Of a stretch of 61,655 bases of DNA, positions 35,238 through 44,287 are shown in pieces (the stretch's first letter is position 1; each line of letters starts with the position of its first letter). A program made the translations under genes and the position numbers. Origin of the DNA: Gemmatimonadota bacterium (lineage in GTDB: Bacteria > JAAXHH01); NCBI GenBank assembly GCA_026706345.1, contig JAPOYX010000059.1, forward strand, positions 1 to 61,655. The letters are read 5' to 3'. The notes beneath the pieces are model-generated. The model saw nothing but the letters and a program-made list of their open reading frames with translations, ran no database searches and was not told the origin of the DNA.

Positions 35238-35993
35238 CTAAGTCGCCTTCGTATCAGACTGGACGATGCGATCGTATTCCTTCCGCAACATCTGTACATC
35301 CTCCCAGGTCGGCCGTTTGTAGGCCGGATTATGCAAGAGGCCGGACGGGTGGTACGTCACCAGGAGCTTCACGCCGTGATAGTCGTGAAACCTTCCGCGC
35401 AGGGATCGTATCGAGCTGTTCTGCTTGAGCAGGGCCTGGGCGGCGACACGTCCGAGGGCACAGATCAGCCGGGGCCGGACGAGACGGATCTGTTCCTTGA
35501 GTATGGCGTCGCAGGCGTCGATCTCATCGGGTTGCGGGTCCCGGTTGTTTGGCGGACGGCATTTCAGGATGTTGGTGATGTACACCTCGTCCCGGGTAAA
35601 GTCGATGGCGTTGAGTATGCGGGTCAGCAGCTTGCCCGCCGCCCCCACGAAGGGCTGGCCCTGTTCGTCTTCATGGGCTCCGGGCGCTTCGCCCACGAAC
35701 ATCACGTCGGCGTTTTCGTTGCCGGAGCCGAATACGAAGTGTTTGCGCTTGTGTCCGAGCGCGCAGGCCGTACACCGGTGGTACTTTTCATACAGGGCGT
35801 CGAGCGAACCGGCCCGGACGTCGCGAGATCCGGCCCGGGCATCCGGGACAGGCCGGCGATCCCGTTCCGGCATCGGGAGCGACGCTTCCAGTCCAGCCGG
35901 CATGTAGAGCGACTCCAGCCCCTGCTCTCCCTCCTGTTTCACGACCTCGGCGGTCTTGCGTATCAGGCCGGCCAGCAGCGCTTGTCGGCTCAT
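35238..35993 (-). CDS. Uracil-DNA glycosylase, family 4 (Fe-S type)
   Basis: The 251-residue enzyme removes uracil from DNA. The four Fe-S cysteines are C74, C77, C145 and C161 (CTAC near 74-77, KCRPPNN, IDAC). Motif A is GEAPGAHEDEQG (about 101-112) and motif B is YHPSGLLHNP near the C-terminus. Residues 1-65 form a family-variable tail with an ARAGSRD/VRAGSLD near-repeat. The ATG overlaps the coaBC stop by 4 bp. It lies between coaBC and dnaB. Confidence 0.93.
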   Translation of the reverse strand: MSRQALLAGLIRKTAEVVKQEGEQGLESLYMPAGLEASLPMPERDRRPVPDARAGSRDVRAGSLDALYEKYHRCTACALGHKRKHFVFGSGNENADVMFVGEAPGAHEDEQGQPFVGAAGKLLTRILNAIDFTRDEVYITNILKCRPPNNRDPQPDEIDACDAILKEQIRLVRPRLICALGRVAAQALLKQNSSIRSLRGRFHDYHGVKLLVTYHPSGLLHNPAYKRPTWEDVQMLRKEYDRIVQSDTKAT

Positions 35994-37207
35994 GCGGGGA
36001 CGCCTTCCCGGTTTCTGAGCAGCGCGGCGACCTCGTCCATGATACGGTCCGCCACGCCGGACTTGGACTGCAAGGGCAGCGTCTCCTCGCGGCCGTCGCG
36101 GTGGACAAGGGTGACGATATTGGTATCCGTACCGAACCCGGCGCCTTCCTTCGTGATATCATTGTAAACCACCAGGTCCAGGTCCTTCTCCGCCCGTTTT
36201 CTGCGCGCGAAATCGAGGCCGTCATGGGTCTCGGCCGCAAAGCCGATCAGCACGGGCGGCCTGTCGGCGGCCACTTCCTTCAGGATATCCGTGGTCCGCG
36301 TCATTTCCAGCGTAAGACGCTCCTCCGCCTTCTTCATCTTCCTCCCGGCCTGGACGCCGGGCCGGTAATCAGCCACCGCCGCCGCCATGATTACGGCATC
36401 CTGTCCTCCGCGGTTCCGCAGGACGGCCTCGTGCATCTCATCGGCGGACCGAACGCGTTCCACGGTGATCCCGTACGGGTCCTGGAGGCTCGTCGGTCCC
36501 GAGACCAGCGTGACCGACGCGCCGCGGCGCGCCGCGGCCCGCGCGACGGCGAAACCCATCTTTCCGCTGGAACGGTTCGTAATGCACCGGACCGGATCGA
36601 TATCCTCCTCGGTGGGTCCCGCGCTCACCAGCACGTTGCATCCGGCCAGGTCCGGGTCGGGATCGGCAAGGATGGCGATCGCCTCCACGATACGGTCCGG
36701 GCCCGCCAGCCTGCCGTCACCCGTTTCTCCATTGGCCAGCACGCCGAATTCCGGATCGACGACGTGAACGCCCCGGCTTCTGAGCCGTTCGAGATTCGCC
36801 TGGACGGCCTCGTTTCTCCACATGCGGAAATTCATGGCCGGCGCCAGGCAGCAGGGCGCTTCACAGGCGAGCATCACGGTGGAGAGCAGGTCGTCCCCCA
36901 GGCCGTTCGCCATCTTTCCGATGATATTGGCCGTGGCGGGCACTATGGCCACCGCATCGGCCCAGACCGCGAGATCGATGTGCTCTTCACCGGACGCGCC
37001 GGCTTCGGGAAACTGCTCGACAGCCACGGGATGCGCGGTCAAGGCGCTGAACGTTACGGCCCCCACGAAGGCGCCGGCTTCACGCGTCATGACCACGCGG
37101 ACGTCCGCCTTCTCCTGAACGAGTCCGCGGGCTACTTCCGCCGCCTTGTAGGCCGAAATGCTGCCCGTCACCCCCAGGACTATCCGGCGACCTTTCAACC
37201 TGGACAT
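35990..37207 (-). CDS. coaBC: Bifunctional phosphopantothenoylcysteine decarboxylase / phosphopantothenate-cysteine ligase
   Basis: This enzyme carries out two steps of coenzyme A synthesis. The N-terminal flavin-dependent CoaC domain starts RRIVLGVTGSISAYKAAE, with APAMNFRMW (catalytic region) and a Cys-rich CEAPCCLAPAM. The CoaB domain begins NVLVSAGPTEEDIDPVRCITNRSSGKMG, followed by AAAVADYRP and GFAAET. The 405-residue length is normal. It lies between rpoZ (15 bp) and the uracil-DNA glycosylase. Confidence 0.96.
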   Translation of the reverse strand: MSRLKGRRIVLGVTGSISAYKAAEVARGLVQEKADVRVVMTREAGAFVGAVTFSALTAHPVAVEQFPEAGASGEEHIDLAVWADAVAIVPATANIIGKMANGLGDDLLSTVMLACEAPCCLAPAMNFRMWRNEAVQANLERLRSRGVHVVDPEFGVLANGETGDGRLAGPDRIVEAIAILADPDPDLAGCNVLVSAGPTEEDIDPVRCITNRSSGKMGFAVARAAARRGASVTLVSGPTSLQDPYGITVERVRSADEMHEAVLRNRGGQDAVIMAAAVADYRPGVQAGRKMKKAEERLTLEMTRTTDILKEVAADRPPVLIGFAAETHDGLDFARRKRAEKDLDLVVYNDITKEGAGFGTDTNIVTLVHRDGREETLPLQSKSGVADRIMDEVAALLRNREGVPA

Positions 37208-37221
37208 CGGGAACCCCTGTT

Positions 37222-37464
37222 TTACGCTTCGGCCTCGTCGTTCCCGGCCGACTGGTAGTCATAGCGCAACTCGTCGCCGAGCAGGCGGTCCAGCGCGATG
37301 GTCGTCACTTTTTCGGCACGGTCTTCCTGCGTACCCAGCATCTTGTTGTGGAGATTGATTCGCCGGGCTTCCAGGGCGGTAACCATGACGGCTTCGTAGA
37401 TGTTCTCGGCGGCATCCCTCATGCGTTCCTGGGATATGTACTGCGCTGATCTTCTGGTATTCAT
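37222..37464 (-). CDS. rpoZ: RNA polymerase omega subunit
   Basis: The 80-residue omega-like protein starts at the ATG at 37464 (MNTRRSAQYISQERM), which overlaps the gmk stop by 4 bp. It shows the omega helix pattern NIYEAVMVTALEARRINLHNKM, then KVTTIALDRLLGDELRYD. The gmk-rpoZ-coaBC order is the classical one and supports the call of this short, divergent protein. Confidence 0.9.
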   Translation of the reverse strand: MNTRRSAQYISQERMRDAAENIYEAVMVTALEARRINLHNKMLGTQEDRAEKVTTIALDRLLGDELRYDYQSAGNDEAEA

Positions 37465-38084
37465 TGCGGCTCCCATCGACTGATGCGACGCCGTTCGGCG
37501 GCTATGATCCCTCGAATGGCGTCGACGGTTGACTGCTGCTTTCCCTCGTCATTGTCCACCCCGTAGTCATAAGCGGGAAGGTACTTCATTTCGGTACGCG
37601 CCTTGATCAGCCTTTTCTGTATCTGTTCATCCGTTTCCAGGCCCCGTTGTTTCAACCGCCTTGACAGGCTGTCCAGGGAAGGTGGTACAAGAAAGACGAG
37701 AACGGCCTCGGGGAATATGGCCTTGACGGCCCGTCCGCCCTGAACATCGATGACCAGCAGGGCCACCGCCCCGGATCGAATGACCCGCTCTACAGTCTCC
37801 CGCGGGGTGCCGTAAAGCACACCGTCGTATACTTCCGCCCATTCGAGAAAGGTGCCCTGACGGATCTTCGCCTTGAATTCGTCGGTACTGACGAAATGGT
37901 AATCTACGCCATCTTCCTCGTTCGACCGCTTCGTCCGGGTCGTCATGGATATCGACCTGACGATGGTCGAATCTCCGGAGGTGAGCAACTCGCCAATCGT
38001 GGTTTTCCCCGTGCCTGACGGCGCGGACAGGACCAGGCAGAACCCCTTGGAAGCCGAACGGGAGAGTGGAACGAAATCACTCAA
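37461..38084 (-). CDS. gmk: Guanylate kinase
   Basis: Gmk phosphorylates GMP to GDP. TTG at 38084, overlapping the yicC stop by 8 nt, gives 207 residues, the usual length; the longer open frame would add 25 residues that are yicC in another frame. The P-loop is SAPSGTGKTTIGELL, the GMP-binding domain has SISMTTRTKRSNEEDGVDYHFVS, and the core continues FLEWAEVYDGVLYGTPRETV and LLVIDVQGGRAV. It fits the yicC-gmk-rpoZ-coaBC cluster. Confidence 0.95.
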   Translation of the reverse strand: MSDFVPLSRSASKGFCLVLSAPSGTGKTTIGELLTSGDSTIVRSISMTTRTKRSNEEDGVDYHFVSTDEFKAKIRQGTFLEWAEVYDGVLYGTPRETVERVIRSGAVALLVIDVQGGRAVKAIFPEAVLVFLVPPSLDSLSRRLKQRGLETDEQIQKRLIKARTEMKYLPAYDYGVDNDEGKQQSTVDAIRGIIAAERRRISRWEPQ

Positions 38085-38955
38085 TATTCTGCACCTGTTC
38101 ACGAACCTTCTCGAGTTCTTCCTTGGCCTGGATGACGGAATGACTGATTTCCGTGTCATTCCCCTTCGACCCGATGGTGTTGATCTCCCGGTTCATCTCC
38201 TGTATCAGGAAGTTGAGACGTCTTCCCGCACTCCCGTCGGCCTCGAGCGCTTCCATAAACGCATCGCAGTGGGTTCTCAGGCGGACGCATTCCTCGGTCA
38301 CGTCGATGCGCTCCGCAAACAGGGTTATTTCCATGGCCACCCGCTGCGGATCGAGCTGACGTTCATCCAGCAGGTCGACGAGCCGGTTGTTCAAGCGTTC
38401 CCGGTACTCGACCACCCGGTCCGGCGCCCGGTCCTCGATCGCGCGCAGTATGGCCAGTATGGCTTCGACCCGGATACGCAAGTCTGTTTCGAGGGCCCTG
38501 CCCTCGCTCCTCTTCATCTCCTTGAAAGCGGCCAGCGCTTTCACCAGGGCGGCTTCCATCCCCGTCCAGCGCTCGGACGGATCGACTTCTTCGTTTTCCG
38601 GCGTCACCAGGCCCGGATAAGCGGCGACCATATCGAGGGACACATCGCCCGAAACGCCAAGTTGCTCCTTGAGTTCCCTCAGCGCGTCGCAGTACTTCTT
38701 CCCGGCCTCCACGTCGATTCGCACCGCATGCGCGCCCGTATCGCCATCGTCGCACCGAACGGACACGGAAACGTTGCCCCGGGTCACGTGTTCCTGCACA
38801 TAGGCACGCACGCGGCCCTCGAGCGACCCCAGAGACCTGGGCAACCTTACCGCTATGTCGCAGTATCGGCCGTTAACTGAACGCAGTTCGACGACGGTGC
38901 GGACGCCGGCAAGGTCCGATTCTCCGGCGCCGTAGCCGGTCATGCTGCATATCAT
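38077..38955 (-). CDS. yicC: YicC family endoribonuclease
   Basis: The 292-residue protein starts MICSMTGYGAGESD and ends with an REQVQNIE tail; the conserved RSVNGRYCDIAVRLPRSL near the N-terminus and ERIDVTEECVRLRTHCDAF, GRRLNFLIQEMNREINTIGSK in the DUF1732 C-terminal region confirm the family. YicC proteins act on mRNA/sRNA. It heads the 16-kb minus-strand run, behind a promoter at 39001-39029. Confidence 0.95.
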   Translation of the reverse strand: MICSMTGYGAGESDLAGVRTVVELRSVNGRYCDIAVRLPRSLGSLEGRVRAYVQEHVTRGNVSVSVRCDDGDTGAHAVRIDVEAGKKYCDALRELKEQLGVSGDVSLDMVAAYPGLVTPENEEVDPSERWTGMEAALVKALAAFKEMKRSEGRALETDLRIRVEAILAILRAIEDRAPDRVVEYRERLNNRLVDLLDERQLDPQRVAMEITLFAERIDVTEECVRLRTHCDAFMEALEADGSAGRRLNFLIQEMNREINTIGSKGNDTEISHSVIQAKEELEKVREQVQNIE

Positions 38956-39000
38956 TCGAAGCCCCTGGATCCCCGTTTCAGCCCATTTTCAAGAACCATG

Positions 39001-39029
39001 AAAGTACACGCTAAACAACGATTTGTCAA
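39001..39029 (-). promoter_or_regulatory. Putative promoter of the yicC-gmk-rpoZ run
   Basis: Minus strand TTGACA (39029-39024), 17-nt spacer, TACTTT (39006-39001). The -10 is weak. It lies 46 nt upstream of the yicC ATG. Confidence 0.45.
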
Positions 39030-39099
39030 TAAGATATTGGCGGACGCCCGGAGGTGGTTTCTCTACTTTTCGGTGCGCCGAATCGAAGATTCACGACGC

Positions 39100-39128
39100 T
39101 TGACGCACCGGTCCGGTTATATTATGAA
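39100..39128 (+). promoter_or_regulatory. Putative promoter of the NFACT gene
   Basis: TTGACG at 39100-39105, 17-nt spacer, TATGAA at 39123-39128, giving a start near 39135 about 80 nt before the ATG at 39216. Confidence 0.5.
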
Positions 39129-39215
39129 AAAGGGGGAACCAGGATAACTCCGCGTCGAAGAACGCCTTTGCACACGTAACAACCGCACCGGACACCGGAC
39201 AGGGGATTGAACGTC

Positions 39216-40991
39216 ATGGACGCCCTGGCGTTGCAGGCCGTGATAGATGAATGCAGGGACCTGGAAGGTGCGCGTATTGTGGCCATTGACCAATACGCGC
39301 CCATGGAAATAGGCTTCGTGTTGAAGAACGGGTCAGGCAGACGGTTGCTGTCTCTCTCGGTCCAACCGGGTTTCACCCGGGTACATTTGTCGGATCCCGC
39401 GAAAAAGAGCGCGGCTTCGTCCGCTCTGCTCACCGTACTGCGTGATCACCTCATCCCCGGTAAGCTGGAGAAGATCGGGGCGGCGCCCTTCGAACGGGTG
39501 GTGGACCTACGCTGCCTGGGCCGGTCTTCGGCCGGTCCCCGCCGCTACCGCCTGATCGCCGAACTCATCGGAAACCGGGGCATCCTGGTGTTCCTTACCG
39601 AACCGGACCGGGTTATCCTGGAGACCCTGAGGCGTATCCGGGGGACCGGCAGAGAACTGGTTCCGGGCGAGACCTACGCGTCTCCGCCGCCCATGAAGAA
39701 AACGCCGCTGAGCGAAGCCACGCGGGAACTGCTGGAAGGAACGGGCCGCCTGTCGACTCCGGAAGATCTGGCGCGGCATCTGGCCGGCACGTTTGCGGGG
39801 CTTTCCAGGGAAATGGCCCTGGAGGTCCTGGCCCATGGGGGCCTGGCGGAACCGTCGGACCTTGCCGATTCGGACGCGGACGCCCGCGTCGGCCGGATCT
39901 GGCGCAGCCTGCGGGATCTCGTCCGCCGTGTCCAGTCCAAGGACTGGACGCCCTGCCTCGGAAGATCGCCGGATGGCCGGGCCCGGTTACTCTCAGCGGT
40001 CCCGATCCACTCCCTGCCGGAGGAACAGGTCGAATGCCACGAATCCATCAGTGCCGCCGCGGTTCGGTTTTACGAAGAGCGGATGGCGGAAGATGCGAGG
40101 AAGCAGCTTGAGATGAAGGTCCAGCGCGCCTTGCGGGACGAAATACGGCGCCTGGAACGATTGACGGGAAACCTGGCGCGCGACCAGGAACACGTGGAGC
40201 GGGAGGAGGAATACCGCAGGTACGGCGACTTGATCACGTCTCACATGGGCCGGCTGAAAGCGGGCTTGACGGAAGCCATTGTCGAAGACTATTTCAGCGG
40301 GAGCCGGGAGGAAATCGCCATACCGCTGAAGCCCGCCCTGTCGCCATCTGAAAACGCCCGGTGGTACTTCCGGCAGGCGCGAAAGGCCAGAGACGGTCGG
40401 AAGGCGGTGGCCCAGCGGATCGCCCGGGCGCGAAAACGCCTGGAAGACGTTTCGGGCATCCGCGATATGCTGGAGCGCGGCACGGACGAGAAAACGCTGG
40501 AGCAGGCCCACAGAGCCTGTATCAAGCTGGACCTGGTCAAGGCGCCCCGCAAACCCGACACCGCAAAGCGATCGCGCAAGAAGGCCAGGGTGGACGTTCA
40601 CCCTAGGAGGTACCTGACCTCCGGCGGACACCTGCTGCTCGTGGGCCGAAACAGCCGGGAAAACGAAGCGCTCACCAAAGCGGCGGCGCCGGACGACATC
40701 TGGCTCCACGCGCGGGACCTCGGCGGTTCCCACGTGATTCTGCGACGGGTGGACAAAACCCAGATGCCGAGCCGGAAGACCCTTTATGAGGCGGCGTGCC
40801 TCACCGCGTACTTCAGCAAGGGCCGGGGGTCCACCACGGTGCCAGTGGACTACACGGAACGCCGTTACGTCAGGAAGATGAAGAACGGCGCGCCCGGACA
40901 GGTCGTCTTCACCCGGGAAAAGACGCTCTTCGTCGAGCCCAAACTGGAACTCAGGCAGGCCGACTCTCCAGAAGCGCCCGACCGCGGATGA
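39216..40991 (+). CDS. NFACT family protein (RqcH/Rqc2/FbpA-like)
   Basis: The product is about 591 residues from ATG 39216, chosen because AGGGG at 39201-39205 fits it better than the TTG at 39207. NFACT-N starts MDALALQAVIDECRDLEGARI, and RLIAELIGNRGILVFL corresponds to the family core. A coiled-coil region lies at about 285-355 (RKQLEMKVQRALRDEIRRLERL). The NFACT-R domain is RYLTSGGHLLLVGRNSRENEALTKAAAPDDIWLHARDLGGSHV. RqcH proteins bind obstructed 50S subunits and add C-terminal Ala tails. The Asp-Arg pair important for tailing in B. subtilis is not clearly preserved. It converges with pheA, only 10 bp away. Confidence 0.9.
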   Translation: MDALALQAVIDECRDLEGARIVAIDQYAPMEIGFVLKNGSGRRLLSLSVQPGFTRVHLSDPAKKSAASSALLTVLRDHLIPGKLEKIGAAPFERVVDLRCLGRSSAGPRRYRLIAELIGNRGILVFLTEPDRVILETLRRIRGTGRELVPGETYASPPPMKKTPLSEATRELLEGTGRLSTPEDLARHLAGTFAGLSREMALEVLAHGGLAEPSDLADSDADARVGRIWRSLRDLVRRVQSKDWTPCLGRSPDGRARLLSAVPIHSLPEEQVECHESISAAAVRFYEERMAEDARKQLEMKVQRALRDEIRRLERLTGNLARDQEHVEREEEYRRYGDLITSHMGRLKAGLTEAIVEDYFSGSREEIAIPLKPALSPSENARWYFRQARKARDGRKAVAQRIARARKRLEDVSGIRDMLERGTDEKTLEQAHRACIKLDLVKAPRKPDTAKRSRKKARVDVHPRRYLTSGGHLLLVGRNSRENEALTKAAAPDDIWLHARDLGGSHVILRRVDKTQMPSRKTLYEAACLTAYFSKGRGSTTVPVDYTERRYVRKMKNGAPGQVVFTREKTLFVEPKLELRQADSPEAPDRG

Positions 40992-41001
40992 CGCGGTCCT
41001 C

Positions 41002-41844
41002 TCAGCCCCGATCCGCAATCCTGCCTTCGGCGTAGGATCCCAGCAGCTTGAAGTTGGTCGTAATCTCCCGGAGATGGTTGAGCGCCCGGCTGCAGAGCAG
41101 GCTCTCCGCGTGCCCCTCGAAATCCAGGTAGAACAGGTATTCCCAGGGGGATCCGACCAGGGGCCGCGATTCGATCTTGTTGATGGAGATGTCCCGCAAC
41201 GCAAAGACGCTCATGGCCTTGAACAGCATGCCGGGCTCGTGGGGAACCGAGAAGACGATAGATGTCTTCAAGCGCTCGCCTTCCGATGGTTCCGCTTCCC
41301 GCCCCAGGACCAGGAAACGGGTATAGTTCTGGGTGTTGTCCTCAATCCCGTTCTCCAGGATTTCCAGGCCGTAGCGCTCTGCCGCCCGGGTGCTCGCGAT
41401 GACACCGACGTCCCGGGCCGCTCCCTCGCAGAGCATCTTGGCCGCGCCGCCGGTATCGTACACGGTTTCGGGTTTCAACGAAGGATGCTCCCGAAAAAAC
41501 CGCACGCACTGCTCCAGCGCCTTGGTATGGGACTGCACCCGCCGGAGTTCCTCCCGCCGGACACCCGGTTTCGCCATCAGGTTGTGGACGATGCGAAGTA
41601 CGATCTCGCCGACAATCTGCAGATCGTGCTCCTGCATCAGGTCGTAGTTGACGTGAATGCTGCCCGCCAGCGTGTTTTCGATGGGCAGCATCCCGTAGTC
41701 GCAGCGGCCCTGCTCCACGGCCCGGAAAACGTCGTCGAACCACCCGTGGGGCACGGGTTCCGCCCCGTCGCCGAAATACTCGAGCACCGCCATCTCGCTA
41801 AAGGCTCCCAGTTCACCCTGGAAGCCGGTCCTGTACTTCTTCAA
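41002..41844 (-). CDS. pheA: Prephenate dehydratase with ACT domain
   Basis: This enzyme converts prephenate to phenylpyruvate for Phe. The 280-residue chain has the PDT domain (GFQGELGAFSEMAVLEYFG, LPIENTLAGSIHVNYDLM, SHTKALEQC, NYTRFLVLG with the catalytic T-R-F) and a C-terminal ACT domain with the Phe-binding motif NKIESRPLVGSPWEYLFYLD. There is no chorismate mutase domain, so the separate aroH gene must supply it. The start is TTG at 41844, overlapping the tyrA stop (TTGA). It is the last gene of the aromatic cluster. Confidence 0.96.
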   Translation of the reverse strand: MKKYRTGFQGELGAFSEMAVLEYFGDGAEPVPHGWFDDVFRAVEQGRCDYGMLPIENTLAGSIHVNYDLMQEHDLQIVGEIVLRIVHNLMAKPGVRREELRRVQSHTKALEQCVRFFREHPSLKPETVYDTGGAAKMLCEGAARDVGVIASTRAAERYGLEILENGIEDNTQNYTRFLVLGREAEPSEGERLKTSIVFSVPHEPGMLFKAMSVFALRDISINKIESRPLVGSPWEYLFYLDFEGHAESLLCSRALNHLREITTNFKLLGSYAEGRIADRG

Positions 41845-42704
41845 TCCGTTCTCCTTTCGCCGGACACCGAGGTCCGGCCGTCCTTCGCATCCGTCAACAT
41901 CCTCACCAGTTCCGTTTCGTTTCCCTGTTCGATCTGCGCCGCCAGGTCGTCCAGCAACCGCCTGGCTTCCCCAACGGCGTTCAGCAAGGGTCCCCTGTTG
42001 GTCAGGCAGATGTCGGCCATCACGCGCACGTTGGACGCGGCCAGGCGGGTGGTGTCCCGGAATCCTGACGCGGTAAACTCCCCCGTCCGGCTTTCCCCAC
42101 GCGCCATGTCTTCCGCGGCGAGGGCCAGCACGACGGACAACAGGTAGGGAAGATGGCTGGTGATGGAGACGATCCGGTCGTGGCGTTCGGCGGAAATGAC
42201 GACGGGGCGGGCTCCGATCCGGCGAACCAGGCCCGTGAGCAGATCGACGGCCCCTTCGTCCACCGCAGGCGGCGGAACCAGGGCGAAAGTCGCCCCCCGC
42301 AACAACCCCTCATCGGCGTGTTCGATGCCGGAGTGCTCGGTACCCGCCATGGGATGGCCGCCGACGTACCGCCTGATGCCGGCCAGACCCGCGACGGTGG
42401 AGACGATGGCTTCCTTCGTGCTGCCCAGGTCGAAGAGGATCGTCTCGCGGCCGAGTATCGGTGCCAGGACGGGCAGCATCTCCAAGATGGATCGCACGGG
42501 CGTGGCGAGGACGACCATATCGGCCCCGGCCACGCCCTCGGCCGGTTCGAGGTACCCCACGTCAATAGCGCCGCGGGCCCGGGCCCGGTCCAGCGTGGCC
42601 CGATCGAGGTCGACGCCCGCGACGTGGTCCGCCGCTCCCGCCTTCCGGACCGCCATGCCGAAAGATCCGCCCAGCAGGCCCACGCCGATGATGGTGATTC
42701 GCAT
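41841..42704 (-). CDS. tyrA: Prephenate dehydrogenase
   Basis: The 287-residue NAD(P)-dependent enzyme starts at the ATG at 42704: MRITIIGVGLLGGSFGMAV with the Rossmann G-x-G-x-x-G. Family landmarks are VLATPVRSILEMLP, GHPMAGTEHSGIEHAD with catalytic His, SERHDRIVSITSHLPYLLSVVLA, and the GFRDTTRLAASN substrate loop. No ACT domain follows. It makes hydroxyphenylpyruvate for Tyr. It lies 8 bp after the DAHP synthase and overlaps pheA. Confidence 0.96.
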   Translation of the reverse strand: MRITIIGVGLLGGSFGMAVRKAGAADHVAGVDLDRATLDRARARGAIDVGYLEPAEGVAGADMVVLATPVRSILEMLPVLAPILGRETILFDLGSTKEAIVSTVAGLAGIRRYVGGHPMAGTEHSGIEHADEGLLRGATFALVPPPAVDEGAVDLLTGLVRRIGARPVVISAERHDRIVSITSHLPYLLSVVLALAAEDMARGESRTGEFTASGFRDTTRLAASNVRVMADICLTNRGPLLNAVGEARRLLDDLAAQIEQGNETELVRMLTDAKDGRTSVSGERRTD

Positions 42705-42712
42705 AACCCAAC

Positions 42713-43729
42713 TCAGCCGATGGTACGGTTCACTGCCGCCGCGACCGCCTGCAGTTCCGGAATCAGGGAGGTCAGCGCTTCCGGCGTCAGGGACTGGTCC
42801 CCGTCGGATAGCGCGCGCTCCGGGGTCGGATGCATTTCGATCATGAGCCCGTCGGCGCCGACCGCCACGGCCGCCCGGGACGCCGGTCCCACGAAATCCG
42901 CGTTGCCGGTCCCGTGGCTCGGGTCGATGAACACGGGCAGATGGGTGTATTTCTGCAACACGGGCACGGCCGAGATGTCGAGCGTATTCCGCGTCCACGT
43001 TTCAAACGTCCGTATGCCCCGTTCGCACAGGACGACGTTGTGGTTCCCCGCCGCCAGGATGTACTCGGCCGCCAGCAGCATCTCCTCGAGCGTGGCGGAC
43101 ATGCCCCGCTTGAGCATGACGGGCCTGGAACTCTGTCCCACCGCATTCAGCAGCGGGTAGTTCTGCATGTTCCTGGCGCCGATCTGCAGCATGTCCACGT
43201 ACTCCGACACCATGGGTTCCGTCTCCGGTTCCATCACCTCCGAGATGGTCGGCAGACCCGTTTCCTCGCTGACCCGGGCCATGATCTCGAGACCTTCCTT
43301 CCCGAGGCCCTGAAAACTGTACGGGGAAGTCCTCGGCTTGAACGCTCCGCCCCGTATGATGTGGGCCCCCGCCGCCCGCGCGTGCTGCGCCGCGGTCAGA
43401 AACTGGTCGTAGGATTCCACGGAACAAGGACCGGCGATGATGGTGATGCCGTCGCCGCCGACGGTAACATTGCCCACCTGAAACCTGGTCTTGTGCGGCT
43501 GTACCTCCCGGCTCACCAGCTTGTAGGGCCGCTGGATACGCTGGACCCGGTCCACTCCGTCCAGAATTTCAAACTGTTCCGGTGAAAGACTCAGGGTATT
43601 GCCGATGACGCAGATAATGGACATTTCGTCGCCCTGTATATCCCGTGGTTTACAGCCGAAGGTCCGGATGGTTTCCCGGACATGTTCCTTCTGTTCTTCC
43701 GTAGCCCCGAGTTTCATTACAACCACCAT
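42713..43729 (-). CDS. aroF: 3-deoxy-7-phosphoheptulonate synthase, class I-beta with N-terminal regulatory domain
   Basis: This is the first enzyme of the shikimate pathway (PEP plus erythrose-4-phosphate). From ATG 43729 the product is 338 residues. Residues 1-70 form a ferredoxin-like domain ([21 protein letters not shown]) as in the Thermotoga enzyme, where it mediates Tyr/Phe feedback. The barrel carries [49 protein letters not shown] and [11 protein letters not shown]. The start is 2 bp from the aroH stop, so the first pathway step is coupled to chorismate mutase. Confidence 0.96.
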   Translation of the reverse strand: MVVVMKLGATEEQKEHVRETIRTFGCKPRDIQGDEMSIICVIGNTLSLSPEQFEILDGVDRVQRIQRPYKLVSREVQPHKTRFQVGNVTVGGDGITIIAGPCSVESYDQFLTAAQHARAAGAHIIRGGAFKPRTSPYSFQGLGKEGLEIMARVSEETGLPTISEVMEPETEPMVSEYVDMLQIGARNMQNYPLLNAVGQSSRPVMLKRGMSATLEEMLLAAEYILAAGNHNVVLCERGIRTFETWTRNTLDISAVPVLQKYTHLPVFIDPSHGTGNADFVGPASRAAVAVGADGLMIEMHPTPERALSDGDQSLTPEALTSLIPELQAVAAAVNRTIG

Positions 43730-43730
43730 T

Positions 43731-44096
43731 TCAACCTCCCTCGACAATGTCCGGCCGGAGCACGACGGCGCCGTCCAGGTACACATGCCGTATTTCACCC
43801 TGCGGTTTTTCCGTGTTTACATGAACCAGCACCCGTATGCACCCGGGAAGACTTCCGGGAACCTCCATCTCCTGCGTGCAGAACAGGGGAATCGCGGACC
43901 AACCCATCTGGCGCACGCCGTAAGCGGGGGTCTGCGCGTCGAGATCCTTCGTCGATGAAAAAAACACGCTGATGATCTGTTCCAATTCGATGCGGTTTCG
44001 TTCGACGATCGTTGTAAGCAACCGGCGCGATGCCTCGCAAATAGCTTCGGAGGTGTTCGATTCAGCGGTTATCGCGCCACGAATGCCTCGTACCAT
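43731..44096 (-). CDS. aroH: Chorismate mutase, AroH class
   Basis: The 121-residue trimeric-type chorismate mutase starts [19 protein letters not shown] with the active-site Arg of the B. subtilis AroH class. Conserved [33 protein letters not shown] and [10 protein letters not shown] follow. It produces prephenate for tyrA and pheA, which lie downstream on the same strand. A large hairpin sits in the 191-bp gap between it and trpA. Confidence 0.95.
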   Translation of the reverse strand: MVRGIRGAITAESNTSEAICEASRRLLTTIVERNRIELEQIISVFFSSTKDLDAQTPAYGVRQMGWSAIPLFCTQEMEVPGSLPGCIRVLVHVNTEKPQGEIRHVYLDGAVVLRPDIVEGG

Positions 44097-44162
44097 AGTT
44101 TCTCCCGGGATGGAACATGCTGAACATTACCCGACGAAAGCATGAAACGGTGGATGAAATAC

Positions 44163-44203
44163 GTGGGAGTCGCGAAGACCGGGACGGTCTCCTGGACTCC
44201 CAC
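44163..44203 (-). promoter_or_regulatory. 41-nt perfect two-part hairpin between trpA and aroH
   Basis: GTGGGAGTC (44163-44171) pairs with GACTCCCAC (44195-44203), and inside it AGACCG (44176-44181) pairs with CGGTCT (44185-44190) around a 3-nt loop. There is no strong T-run after it on the minus strand, so an mRNA-stabilising, processing or attenuating element is more likely than an intrinsic terminator. Confidence 0.65.
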
Positions 44204-44287
44204 ACGCATCTCCCGGTTTGACTGAAATCTCTGTCATCGTCATTTCCTGTGATCTCGGGCGACAGATGTAATTCGTACCCGCCGCGG

